Source: Gracilaria gracilis
Lineage: Eukaryota; Rhodophyta; Florideophyceae; Gracilariales; Gracilariaceae
Length of the DNA: 64,000 nt
NCBI GenBank assembly: GCA_030374805.1
Contig: JARGSG010000006.1
Location: 806,001 to 870,000 of the forward strand
Direction: 5' to 3'
Shown here: positions 42,051 to 51,807 of the stretch, one piece after another
How the letters are laid out: each line of letters opens with the position of its first letter
Numbering within the stretch: position 1 is the first letter of the stretch
Position numbers and translations under genes: made by a program
The notes under the pieces: model-generated
Databases searched by the model: none
What the model saw: only the letters and a program-made list of their open reading frames with translations
What the model was told of the DNA's origin: nothing

Positions 42051-43242
42051 CAAGCAAAGTTCGAATAGTGTCTGAGAAGAATGGAACTTCGATAGTGGCA
42101 AGCGATCCAAAAGCTCTCTTCGGAACTTCAGGGGACTTTTATGTTGCTCTTAGAGTCTGAATTTTTTCCGTTAGGTGTTCTTTCAAGTAGGGAATCATCG
42201 AATGAAAGAGGTTTGAGAGGCAATAGCCTCATAAATTAACCGTCCGTAGAGCCTAACCGGTCTCTGCTGAGACCTAGACCAGTCAGGGAGAGTCCCGAGA
42301 AATTCAGAGGGCTGAAAGGCGTCCAGACCTGCAGAAAAAATCATGCGTTGAGGTAAGTAGCTATGGCTTTCATTTGAAAACTTACGTACACTTACTTTTC
42401 AAATTGTGTACATATACTGCAACATGTCTTTGTGTACTTTCTCGAGCACATATAGAGTTTTGCGACATTTGTACTTTCTCTGTGGAGAACTTTACAATGG
42501 GCAATCGAGTCTAGTTCTTCTACATCGCAAAGATAAAGATAATTTCAAATTGTATATCTACGTTTTTTGTGGTCACCCTGAACGAAATTTGAACTGTAGT
42601 ACTCGAGTCAAAGCAAATATACACCAAATTCGCTGCGCCATATATTCACTGATTAAAATGCCCCCTGAAGCAGCAATTCTGGGCTTAAGCTCTTGATCTT
42701 GCAGATGTTGTTAAATCTGCAACCAAAAAGAGTTGATGCAACAAATGAAGGCTACAACGACGTTCTAATTTTGAACTACGACCCGCTGTTCTCAACACAC
42801 CTCTCTCTATATAGAGCCATCTTTCTACATATTTACAACCTTTGTCTCTCACAGACAAGGTTACCGGTGCCAATAATTTTAAATGTCACTTCCTACTTAC
42901 AGCGGTAAGAGTTCGATGTGCCCCAACAATACTGGTTATGGCATTATACCGAGCTCTAAAACATTTGGGTATTGGTTTTGGGGGCTAATGCCTGTACCTG
43001 TTGTGTGGTGTATTTCAGCTCAGATCAAATTGTCTGCAGTAACAGTGAATTTGGGGGCATGTCCATGATGTGCAGTAGAAAGTACAGGACAAGCTTTCCG
43101 CTCCACCATACGTTGTGAATTTTCTTGAAGACATCTCCAGATTTTTTTTCAGATATGCATCGAGAGTTGGGTAGATACAGGAAAGCATCATTGTGAAAAC
43201 AGGTGCAAACTTTGAAAACTATATATAATAACTGTCGGATCT
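42051..43242. other. head-to-head intergenic region of DDE-2
   Basis: About 1.2 kb between the divergent genes, nearly the same length as in DDE-1. GTGCAG just before 43249 looks like a splice acceptor, so a small upstream transposase exon may be here. No separate gene is supported. Confidence 0.4.
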
Positions 43243-44184
43243 GTGCAGATCGTTAGATATATTTCAATTTCTTCACCGCACGGATGTTTCTGCGACATGA
43301 AGCCATTCACATTTCTTAACCTAGCGTCTCCCATGCTTCACTCCTGTCCGGGACTATGTTCATCGACGTTGCTCCGGAAATATCGTTCTTTGTTCGGAGT
43401 TTCACCACCTTTGTGCTCTTTCATATGGAAAAAACTACAAGCAAAAAACCAAGAAGGTTTGAAGCCCATAAATTTATTGTGGACGTTGATGTTTCTGAAA
43501 GTCTTCGCAACTGAAGCGGTTCATTGCTCCATTGCGCAAGTAGATCCAAAAACGTTTAGAAAATGGACGTGGACTACGGTTAAAAACCTCGCAGAACTTC
43601 GGGAAGTAAGTCTTGCTAACAAATCTTGAGCTGTAGTTTTTTACTTACACTATATATAGATTCTGTTTGCATCACGCCGAAGTGCGTCACTTGTTGAAAA
43701 TACTTTCATTTCAGTAGATGGAATCGATTTCAAGGTACACGAACCAAAGGATTTTAATCCTATGTGGTTCTCCTACAAATTTAGAGCTGCCGGGTTGCGC
43801 TATGAAATTGGTATAGCTCACCAGAAGGGCTCAATTGCTTGGGTACATGGTCCATTTCCAGCCGGAAAATATCCCGATCTTTGCATTTTTCAATTAGGCC
43901 TAAAATCATGCCCGCTACCGAACGAAAAGGTCGTAACTGATAACGGATATGCTGATGAAAAATGTGTAACACCGGCAAATGTTTTCGCGGAGCTGCGAGA
44001 CTGGCATAAGTATGTCAGAGCCCAACATGAAGTTCTCAATGGACGTCTGAAACATTTTTTTTGTCTATCGCGCACCTTCAGGCACAGTTTATCAAAGCAT
44101 GTTTATTGTTTTAATGCTGTGGCAAATATTGTTCAAATTTGCATCCAATCCGGAGAACTTGTGTTTCAGTTCACTTCTTTATAA
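43243..44184 (+). CDS. DDE-2 transposase, PIF/Harbinger-like, intron-containing
   Basis: Exon 1 ends at 43605 at a codon boundary; the intron is 43606-43659 (54 bases, GTAAGT donor, GCTAAC, TATATAG acceptor); exon 2 is 43660-44184. The spliced frame is open. The first in-frame ATG is 43297 (MKPFTFLNL). The helical part reads LFGVSPPLCSFIWKKLQ and KPINLLWTLMFLKVFATEAV, matching DDE-1. The catalytic part has FISVDGIDFKVHEP (Asp), WFSYKFRAAGLRYEIG, HGPFPAGKYPDLCIFQ, KVVTDNGYADEKCVTP (Asp) and RAQHEVLNGRLKHFF (Glu), then LSRTFRHSLSKH and FNAVANIVQI. All three DDE acids are present. The order D..D..E with the DNGY block fits DDE_Tnp_4/Harbinger; a distinct subfamily is possible. Confidence 0.78.
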
Positions 44185-45591
44185 TAAAATCTTAAGGGGT
44201 TAAGCAAAAGAATGGAAAACAAAAAGTATTTTTTGTTTGCTCACTGTCAAGAACATTAATTCGTTTCGTTTCCACGTTATATAGGCTTTGTAGTGTCTTT
44301 TCCTTTATGATATCTTTCTTCCTTTAAAATACTGTGAATGTGGTTTTTTTTCTATTCCAGAATCGTTTGGGCAAGACTACAGTGTGATTTTGTTGCATGA
44401 GAATCAGACATGTATTGGTTTAATTATAATTTATGTTGTGCTTAAAAGCTGAAAATGTCTTACGTTTTCAGGACTGAAGGTGGACGAAAACTATTCAGGG
44501 ATCAGTGATTATCTTTCAAAAGCTGTTTGTCTTTTTTAGTGATTGAATATAACAGCGTCAGGATCTTCCAGGTTTCAATCTTCGAATACTGGCCTATATG
44601 TTTTGTTTTCATTACGGTTAATGTTTCACGTGTTTTTTTAATATGATGCACTTCCCGCAGCTTCCTGGCTGGGAATTGCGGGAAATTCGCCAATTTTAGA
44701 TTGTTATTGATAGAGTGATTGTCATTAGTTTCGTGCATGCTTTGATCCTGTGGTGTAAATATTTTCAAACTATTATTGTCAGCACGTGTGGCTTACCGTG
44801 CTCCTTTCGTGTCAAGAGTTGCACACTTCTACGCACACTTTCAACATCTTCGCACGGGAAAAGGACGTTCTTCTGAGCTACTCGCAAAACAGAACTCCTT
44901 TTTCTCCTCCAGATTTCCCTAAATGTTTGATACTTTTGCATACTTTCTAAGATAAGTAGTGATACAACTGGAGTACGTAATAGTTTTAGCTTCAAAATGT
45001 TCTCAATTCCAGAAATAAGCACTAAAAAAGGCGTAAAAAGGCGGTTTTTGCTACTTGTTTTGCGTATGTATGCGTCGCAATTCTTTGATTCACTGCTTTT
45101 AATTCATGGGAAAACAGGGTACTCCAGTATTAAATTCTTATTGGTACTAAAGTATGCAAGGGAATATTAAACTTGGAAAGATTCGATAAAGTTAGAGGCG
45201 TTCCAATTTTTAGTGTAACGGGAAAAGGAACATGTTGCACTGTTTGAAAGTCTTTTGAAGAAGTGCATTCTGCATGCACTACAGATATTGACGCTGCAAG
45301 ACTGACATATACAATTTCTAACGCTTACAGTGGCGTAGTGCAGCAACTGCTACAAGAAACATGTGACATTCAACTTTCCGTTTTTATTTAGAATTTCAAA
45401 GAATGCGAATTTCCCGCATCTCCCTGACAGCTGCAGTTTACAGCAGCTACAAGGAGGCACTCGGTGTTTGGATCATTCCATTACCAACAAGTTACAATAC
45501 AATGCAAAAAAGCATATCTTATATGCTCAATTTTGGATGCGTAGTGCTATGGGCCCAAAACATGATTATGCTTCCCACCAACTGCCACATT
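44185..45591. other. right arm of DDE-2 and spacer
   Basis: AT-rich DNA with no supported gene. Minus-strand frames of 85-88 codons (44502-44768 and 44765-45022) have a biased Lys/Leu/Ile composition expected from AT-rich DNA. The TA at 45592-45593 is the left flank of the Tc1 element. Confidence 0.4.
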
Positions 45592-45593
45592 TA

Positions 45594-45619
45594 AAGTGCG
45601 CGAAACTCCTATACGACAC
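45594..45619. repeat. Tc1 left terminal inverted repeat
   Basis: 26 bases, preceded by TA. It pairs with 47242-47267; the only mismatch is the first base (A here, C-equivalent at the right). Confidence 0.93.
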
Positions 45620-45925
45620 TTCCCCTTTTTAGCTGTACAGAGTAAACTAAACGATTACCGACGACGCAGCACCAAGGAGGCTATCCGTTACATAAAAACG
45701 TTTAAAAAAAACTGTTTCCAGGCCAAACGACTTTGTCGTCCCAACGACTTTGTAGTCCCTGAGCAGCACGCAAACGGCTACTTCACCCCGCGAAACATCT
45801 ATATGACATACACATTAAAAGATAGTTCTAGCACTTCTAGTAGTAGTATTTAGTTCATTAAACCTTTCTTTGTATTCTTTTTTTTTCCTTCCACCCTCCA
45901 ATCACCACTTCAACTCATTGCAACA

Positions 45926-46924
45926 ATGCCAAAAGGCACATATTTGACAGAAAAAGAAAAAGGCCAGATAGAGGCTTTTAAAAAGAGTGGTCTGTCTATT
46001 GCAGCTATTGCTAGAGAAACAAACCGAAGCAGAGATGTCATAACAAGGTACCTGAAGAACACAGCAACGAACGGGACCAACAAACCTATCAAAAAGCCCA
46101 CAAAAATGACCGCCAGAGCACACCGTTTATTGGTAAGAGAAGCATCCAAAGGACACCAAACCGCATCGCAACTAAAAACTGCACTTCAACTGCCGATATC
46201 AAGCCGCCGAGTTCAACAAATACTGTCTGCCACACGTACACTAAAGTTTCAGACGGTAAAACAGGCACCTTTTCTACAACAAAAGCACAAAATTCACAGG
46301 ATGAACTGGGCTAGGTTGAGGCACGCTTGGACACCTCAACAGTGGGGTCGAATTATTTGGTCTGATCAAAAAAAGTTTAACTTGGACGGGCTTAATGGCT
46401 TGGCTTTTTACTGGCATGATTTGCGAAAGGAGGAACGGGTCATGTTTAAACGTCAGAAGGGAGGCGGGGGAGTAATGGTTTGGGGTTGTTTTACTGAAAA
46501 AGGGTTGGGGGAATTCGCGGTCCGAAATGGTAATCAAGATTCAAAGAAGTATGTTTAGACACTACAGAACTATTTGCTACCATTTGTGGAAGAGAACTAC
46601 GCTGGGGAATGGACGTTTGAGCAAGAAAATGCTGCTATACATACGTCTAAGTACACCCAACAGTGGTTTAATGCTCATAAAATAGATGTTATGGACTGGC
46701 CTGCCCGTAGTCCTGACCTTAATCCGATAGAGAATCTTTGGGGCTTGCTTGCCAGGCGTGTGTACGCAGATGCAAGGCAGTTTGCATCGGTGGAAGAGCT
46801 GGTGGAATGTGTGGTGGCACAATGGAACAAAATCGACCGCCCCACGTGTTACAATTTGGTTCGAAGCATGACAAAGCGTTGTGCTACCGTCTTAAAGAAA
46901 CAGGGAATGAAGACAGACTACTAG
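45926..46924 (+). pseudogene. Tc1 transposase, DD34E type, one TAG and a D-to-E change
   Basis: A 333-codon frame starting MPKGTYLTEKEKGQIEAF, a paired helix-turn-helix DNA-binding region (SIAAIARETNRSRDVITRYL), then a second (HQTASQLKTALQLPISSRRV). The catalytic domain has IIWSDQKKFNLDG (first Asp), GGGGVMVWGCF, FEQENAAIHTS and RSPDLNPIENLWG (Glu). The second acid is Glu in place of the Asp of the family motif QQDNAxxH. Thirty-four residues separate it from the final Glu, the Tc1 spacing. A TAG at 46556-46558 interrupts the frame between these. With a nonsense codon and an altered catalytic residue it is very probably inactive. Confidence 0.9.
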
Positions 46925-47241
46925 GTGGTTGGCAACGCGCACAGGTAAGCCAACAGGGCCACCTGTCGTATAGAGATTTCTACCCTTTTAGTCACCGTTT
47001 TAAAGAAACATAGCTTTTCATTGAAGCTTTTAAACTTTTGTGTCCGCTTTTCTACTTCGTTTTATACAGTGTTTACGCCTACAAACGTTCGATCGTCAGT
47101 AACGAAAACTTTTTAAGGTAAACTGGAAATTACTGGGGTGTCTCTCTCTCTGTTTATGAGTGCACTAGCTCAATTATGGCTTGGTGCAGAACGTTTCTGT
47201 TCAAAGAAACGCTCTCTCACCAGAAAGGCCAACACACTGGG

Positions 47242-47267
47242 GTGTCGTATAGGAGTTTCGCGCACTG
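47242..47267. repeat. Tc1 right terminal inverted repeat
   Basis: 26 bases ending GCGCACTG and followed by TA. Reverse complement of 45594-45619 apart from the outermost base. Confidence 0.93.
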
Positions 47268-47269
47268 TA

Positions 47270-48035
47270 GTACCAATATTTTGGTACTATGGTACTTATG
47301 AAAAGTTGAAGTTGTGCACATTTTTTTCGATAATCTGCGCTGCTTCTGCAGTTAATTATACTATGAAAAGTGGAACCTGTGCATGCATTGTTCAATAAAT
47401 TGATTTTTTTTCGGCAGGTAGTAAAATATATTCTTTTTGATCAATTTGAGACTCTGTTTGTCTTTCGTAAAGTTTAGACACGATAATCTAATTGTTCCTT
47501 TCTAGAGGTAAAGCACACTATTGGAGCTTTGCGAATTTGTTACGAGAAGCTTGCTTCTCCAAACGCTGATTTAGGTTTGGGGTGTACTGGTGTAAAAAAC
47601 TCGTGTACTCCTCGCTCGGAAGTAGTAGAAGTAAACATGTAGGATGTGATAAGGTTAATTAATTAAGATGAATGAGTTGAACGTATACATTACGCTTTCG
47701 GTATTTGTAAGATGTGGCCGAGGATGAGACGAGTTGAGTTAGAAATTCTGGCTACAAATCTGGGTCTTTGATCTTTGCTATTAGATTCCATTGTTTTGTG
47801 GTTCAAAGACTGCGTCTAATATGTTGTGCAAGAAGAGTAGTCGCTTCGCCTTGAGGGACGGTTTTGACATGCGTCGGTCTCACGCAAGGCGGAAGCGCCA
47901 CACACAGTCCATTTATGCGCAGTATCCCGCCGGCGCACAGCGCCGCGCCGGTTGCGTGCAGTGGCTAAATTAATCGCGCGACCGTTCGGCGCGGCCCTAT
48001 GCCCGCGAATGGTCAACTATGCGCTTGACCCCGAT
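47270..48035. other. spacer between the Tc1 element and the first host gene
   Basis: AT-rich at first, GC-rich near 47900-48010. No supported gene. It would contain the 3' untranslated region of the minus-strand gene that ends at 48036. Confidence 0.45.
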
Positions 48036-50219
48036 CTACACTCTCCCGTCCTGCTCGCTTCCAAGAGGCTCGGCAAGATGAAAATCTCGTTTGTTGGCAT
48101 TGCTTTCCACAAGTGGTCCAACAATGCAATCTTCTTCTAAGAGTTCTTTCATGGCTACATACGCCACATCTTCAAAGGAAGTTATCCACGAGTTCCCAAT
48201 GACATGAATCGCGGTGACAAGGCAAGCAACGAGAAGAAGCCACCCGTGGCAGATCCGATACGGCTTGAGGATTGCCATCAAAGGCTTCCATCGTTCAAAT
48301 GTGTACGGTTTGATGTAGACCCATGGCTCGCTACTGGAGTTGAGCACCAAATCCAAGTCCCGTAGTCCCAATATCACTGCATTTGCGATGGTCTGGACAG
48401 AATCATTCCAAGTTGGGCGATGGGCAAGTTCCATACTTTCTAGTTGTCCTTCTGAACCTCTGTATGGTTTCGTAGACCATAGATTTCGTCTCGTATCTAT
48501 TGCTCGATAGCCAAGCTTACTCGATATAGCGTTCAAGATGCCGTTCAGAAACTTCGTCCGTTCCTGTTCGTTCATTAGGTCGGGGCGAAATGGCATTGTT
48601 TTCATATTCACTCCGCTTATTGACCGCACCGAAGTTGATAAATCTACGGCAGCGAAACCTCCATCTTGAGAATAAACTTTAAAGACTGTCTTACCCGATC
48701 CGTAGTATAAATGAACTTGAAGCGAGTTGTGTAGCTCGGACGAAGGACTGATAAAGATGCGCTTAACGCATTTGAGAACCTTCCCGAACTCCATTATTCC
48801 TCGTGTGGGCACGAAGAAATCATCGCAATGCGGGTTAGCGCTGTCCTGAACCCGTGGACGCGGCGTTCCATTTGGGGCTGAGATAATTGGGTCAAAGTTT
48901 TGATCGGCGAAGTGCTCTACGCGTGTGTTTGTTCCGGCCATGATTGTAGAAGTCTCAGCTCCAAGGAGGAAAACGAATGCGAAGAAAGGAAAGAAGGCCA
49001 ACTTGTAGTCTAGTCCAAAAAGTCGTTGCCTCGGGGCAGGCTTCCCATGCTTGAGGAACGGTTCACGTCCGGTGAAGAGTCGGAAAAAGTTGCGGAAAGA
49101 ACTCAATCTGGAATATATAATAAAAGAGGAGTACCCATTTTGATGGATTCCCGGAAATGTGTAAACCAAACCTCGGAGTATCTTGTGCAATTGAGAAGCA
49201 ATGATTAAAGATAGAATGCCACCGATGAACTCGTTTCCAAGCTCATTGGTCGAAAATGTGTTAAACACCGAAAGGCCTGGAACTGAGAAGGGCGGTACGT
49301 CCAGTTCTGTGCGTTGAGGCGGCATGAACAACATGGAAGGAACTGGAGATTTGAGGCGTATCTCTGCCACGTTTGGATCTGAGTAACTGGCGTTCGAACT
49401 GAGCGTAGACATGGGAAGGACGTTTTCATTCTCCGTTAGCCTCGACGAAACGCATATAGAGGAGAGTCGGATCTTCTTGTTCGATTTCTGACTTCGAGAA
49501 GACAGTGTCCATGACGGGAGAAATGACACAGAGGAGCATGTTTCATTCAACTGTTCACATTCCGAAGAAGACTGGCACTGAGCATACTGAAGTGGCGTAC
49601 AGACGCAAGGAAATCTAGACAACTCGCACGTGGATATGTTACCAGTCTTCAACTGCAACGAACTCTCCGACAGGCAGCTGCGCGTTCCCACACAGTCGTC
49701 ATGCGAGAAGCATCGATCGCCGGTACGGCCGTACGCATGCTGTGGCGGAACAGAGTCAATGGGTTGATGAAGCACGGGGTACGTGGTGTTGGAACGACCA
49801 AAATGAAAAGACGAGACGCACAAGCCAGACTTGAGCGCGACTGAAAGGTGCCAGAGACAAAACTCTCCGTCATCGCAATCGCTCGAGGACGCACAAGTGA
49901 TGTTCGGATTCGGCGGGGGCTTGACGCAGGAGCAAGGCGGGTCCGGACAATTGAGGCACAGTCGTGGAGGAACGCATTCCGCAGAGCCATTGCATTTGTC
50001 CATGGTTAGGCCGCGGAGGTTGGAGGGCGGCGGGAAAGATGTTGGAGGCCATTCCGGATGTAGACGGGACAGAATGGTGTTGATGTCGTCTTGGGTGACG
50101 ATGTAATTAGGTTGGCGGGATTCGGTGGGGAGGAAGAGCGGAAGAAGGGATACGAAGAGGAAGCAGAATGTACGGGAGAGCATCGCAGCAAATTTGGATG
50201 CACGCAGAAGTTGAGGCAT
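48036..50219 (-). CDS. Cys-rich secreted-domain membrane protein, 727 aa, unknown function
   Basis: A long intronless frame that ends in TAG. The start at ATG 50219 gives an N-terminal signal peptide; Met 13 (MLSRTFCFLFVSLLPLFLP) is an equally good start. Residues about 70-260 form a Cys-rich region with repeated short motifs: CNGSAECVPPRLCLNCPDPP, TCASSSDCDDGEFCLW, CFSHDDCVGTRSCLSES, CQSSSECEQLNETC. The spacing (C-x4/5-C-x5/6-C) resembles disulphide-knotted extracellular modules, but I cannot assign a family. Hydrophobic spans follow at GGILSLIIASQL, LAFFPFFAFVFLLGAETST and near the C-terminus at GWLLLVACLVTAIHVIGNSW, so it is probably a multi-pass membrane protein with an outer Cys-rich head. 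Several N-x-S/T sites fit extracellular glycosylation. It may be a lineage-specific family. Confidence 0.85.
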   Translation of the reverse strand: MPQLLRASKFAAMLSRTFCFLFVSLLPLFLPTESRQPNYIVTQDDINTILSRLHPEWPPTSFPPPSNLRGLTMDKCNGSAECVPPRLCLNCPDPPCSCVKPPPNPNITCASSSDCDDGEFCLWHLSVALKSGLCVSSFHFGRSNTTYPVLHQPIDSVPPQHAYGRTGDRCFSHDDCVGTRSCLSESSLQLKTGNISTCELSRFPCVCTPLQYAQCQSSSECEQLNETCSSVSFLPSWTLSSRSQKSNKKIRLSSICVSSRLTENENVLPMSTLSSNASYSDPNVAEIRLKSPVPSMLFMPPQRTELDVPPFSVPGLSVFNTFSTNELGNEFIGGILSLIIASQLHKILRGLVYTFPGIHQNGYSSFIIYSRLSSFRNFFRLFTGREPFLKHGKPAPRQRLFGLDYKLAFFPFFAFVFLLGAETSTIMAGTNTRVEHFADQNFDPIISAPNGTPRPRVQDSANPHCDDFFVPTRGIMEFGKVLKCVKRIFISPSSELHNSLQVHLYYGSGKTVFKVYSQDGGFAAVDLSTSVRSISGVNMKTMPFRPDLMNEQERTKFLNGILNAISSKLGYRAIDTRRNLWSTKPYRGSEGQLESMELAHRPTWNDSVQTIANAVILGLRDLDLVLNSSSEPWVYIKPYTFERWKPLMAILKPYRICHGWLLLVACLVTAIHVIGNSWITSFEDVAYVAMKELLEEDCIVGPLVESNANKRDFHLAEPLGSEQDGRV

Positions 50220-51087
50220 TCTGATCAGAGGGCCAATGCTCTTAATCGCTTGTCAGTGGGCTGCAAACCATCTCACCAACAATGGGAACCTGAAGGTTGC
50301 TCGGATTGTGAGTTGCGCTCGTTCGCGCTTACAGCGATATGAGAAATAGTATCTCACAGGAAATTAGTGCCCACACGATGGATGGATGGATGGATGGACG
50401 GATAGCCTGTCTGAGTGTTATTGTTGTGGCTTGGGCAACAAATCATGGAATGAAAGGGCAGGTACGTACGATGTGCCCAGTTCGAGGGCATGCCAAAGTG
50501 CTTGTTTCTCCGTCGAGGGCTCTGAGCTCGGGTGTGCCTGAACAGACGGACGGCATTGATGCTTTCTAGCCACATGCATTGTAAATACGAGCATTAGCAG
50601 TGGCGCAGAGCTCATGGTGTGATGGCGAGTGCGGCATGTATCGAGGAAAAGTAAGGATTAACAGCGTTTTCTCATGAAGAAAAAGAAAATACGTGTATGA
50701 ATTCGCGTGACATTTAGATTTCTCGGTTTTCTCTCATCAGTCAGTAACTAGATATTAGATATATAATATGATAATACAATATTATGTCTCCCCCCGTCAC
50801 AAGCACCCGCCGCGAATTGAGTAATTTCGAATCTGGCCATCATACACTCAAACGCGAAATACTCCACAATTCTAATTTTGATCAATGCCTAACTCAATAA
50901 CGTTATAAAATATTTTCAATACTATTCATACATCAAAACTAAATACTGGTCAATTCTTCGCGAGTGGGGAGGTGAAGCCTCTCCTCCAAGCTATAAAACC
51001 CAGTCCCCAACGCTACACAACATCAGGCGAATTTTGAAATCTGTGTCGCCGGATAGTCGAATCATCTGTAACGCACGTCATCCTTAA
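50220..51087. other. divergent promoter region with GATG microsatellite
   Basis: Between two divergent genes. A (GATG)n run lies at about 50378-50400. AT-rich sequence at 50750-50950 precedes the plus-strand gene. No gene is supported here. Confidence 0.5.
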
Positions 51088-51807
51088 ATGAGTCTCCCCA
51101 CCGCGAAGAAAGTCCAATTTTTTACTGAACAAGTCAGCCTGGAGAACGATGGCGTCGGGACTCCTGCCCAGGAACCTGAGGGAAATGTCGGTCAACCATT
51201 GTCTTCACTTGACTCCACTGGAAGTGAACAAGTGACTTTATACGCTGACGACAGTATTACGATCACTGTCGTTTCAGAAACTCCAGAAGAAGAGTCAGAC
51301 AATAGTAATCCACAACTTAGCTTCAAAATATCGTCCCAAGACCTCTCGGGATATGTAACTGATGAATCATCCTATGACCTTTCACAACTACTGAATGATG
51401 ACAAGTATAGTAACCTGTCAGAACTTATAGCTCAATTTAGAAGAAATGATGAACAAGTAAGGCAATCGATAAAGGGACATCATCAAGCTGCCTGTGCTGC
51501 CTGTGAGGATGAAAGGAAACAATCGTCGGATTTACGTATTTGTCCACATTCTCCGCTGCGCTTCGCTTCGGATATTTCTACGCGTGAGCAGAATCTAAAG
51601 GCAAAGAAGAAGAATGAAACTAAGGGGAATCTGAAGGAAACACAGAATGAAACGGAGGAACAGGGTTTAAAAGGAACACAGAATGAAACGAAGGAACAGA
51701 ATTTGAATGGAAAACAGAATGAAACTGAGGAAAATGGTGAGGGAAGTAGACTCCACAGCGGAATACTTCGTTTCCTGCAAACAGTTTGGTGTGAAATTAA
51801 GCGATAA
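51088..51807 (+). CDS. acidic low-complexity protein with RVxF-like motif and NET repeats, 239 aa
   Basis: Single-exon frame starting MSLPTAKKVQFFTEQV. Residues 8-11 (KVQF) fit the RVxF docking motif of protein phosphatase 1, but this motif is short and common. Residues 40-110 are acidic and Ser-rich. A small Cys/His cluster follows (HHQAACAACE and ICPHSP: C136, C139, C152, H154), which might bind metal. Residues about 176-216 hold imperfect 13-residue repeats with the core QNETxEQ (KETQNETEEQ, KGTQNETKEQ, NGKQNETEEN). No known domain. The neighbour at 53352 also begins with an RVxF-like motif. Function unknown. Confidence 0.6.
   Translation: MSLPTAKKVQFFTEQVSLENDGVGTPAQEPEGNVGQPLSSLDSTGSEQVTLYADDSITITVVSETPEEESDNSNPQLSFKISSQDLSGYVTDESSYDLSQLLNDDKYSNLSELIAQFRRNDEQVRQSIKGHHQAACAACEDERKQSSDLRICPHSPLRFASDISTREQNLKAKKKNETKGNLKETQNETEEQGLKGTQNETKEQNLNGKQNETEENGEGSRLHSGILRFLQTVWCEIKR

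Larger units (their letters stand above)
40570..44900. mobile_element. DDE-2: second copy of the two-gene DNA transposon
   Basis: Holds an accessory gene reading left (42050-41109) and a DDE transposase reading right (43243-44184), the same divergent pair as DDE-1 at 6.6-9.8 kb. Both genes here are free of stops and frameshifts and have clean introns, so this copy is better preserved. The outer limits are guesses from arm lengths in DDE-1; terminal inverted repeats were not identified. Confidence 0.6.
45594..47267 (+). mobile_element. Tc1-type transposon with 26-bp inverted ends and TA flanks
   Basis: The left end (45594-45619) reads AAGTGCGCGAAACTCCTATA then CGACAC. The right end (47242-47267) is its reverse complement except for the outermost base, so 25 of 26 match. 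TA stands directly outside both ends (45592-45593 and 47268-47269), the expected Tc1/mariner target duplication. The element is 1674 bp and holds one transposase frame with a single stop. A 13-15 base block inside each end (CGATTACCGACGACG near 45652, with a partial inverted match near 47095) may be a second transposase-binding site. Confidence 0.93.

Noticed and set aside
45596-45853. An 85-codon frame beginning inside the left Tc1 end.
   Set aside because: It starts within the inverted repeat and precedes the true transposase start; Tc1 elements have one gene.
863-46558. Single TAG codons in hAT, Gypsy-A gag and Tc1 frames might mean UAG is read as an amino acid or is programmed for readthrough.
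   Set aside because: The host genes at 48036 and 53352 end in TAG with no sensible sequence after them, and other elements here are broken by TGA and TAA as well. Ordinary decay explains the pattern.
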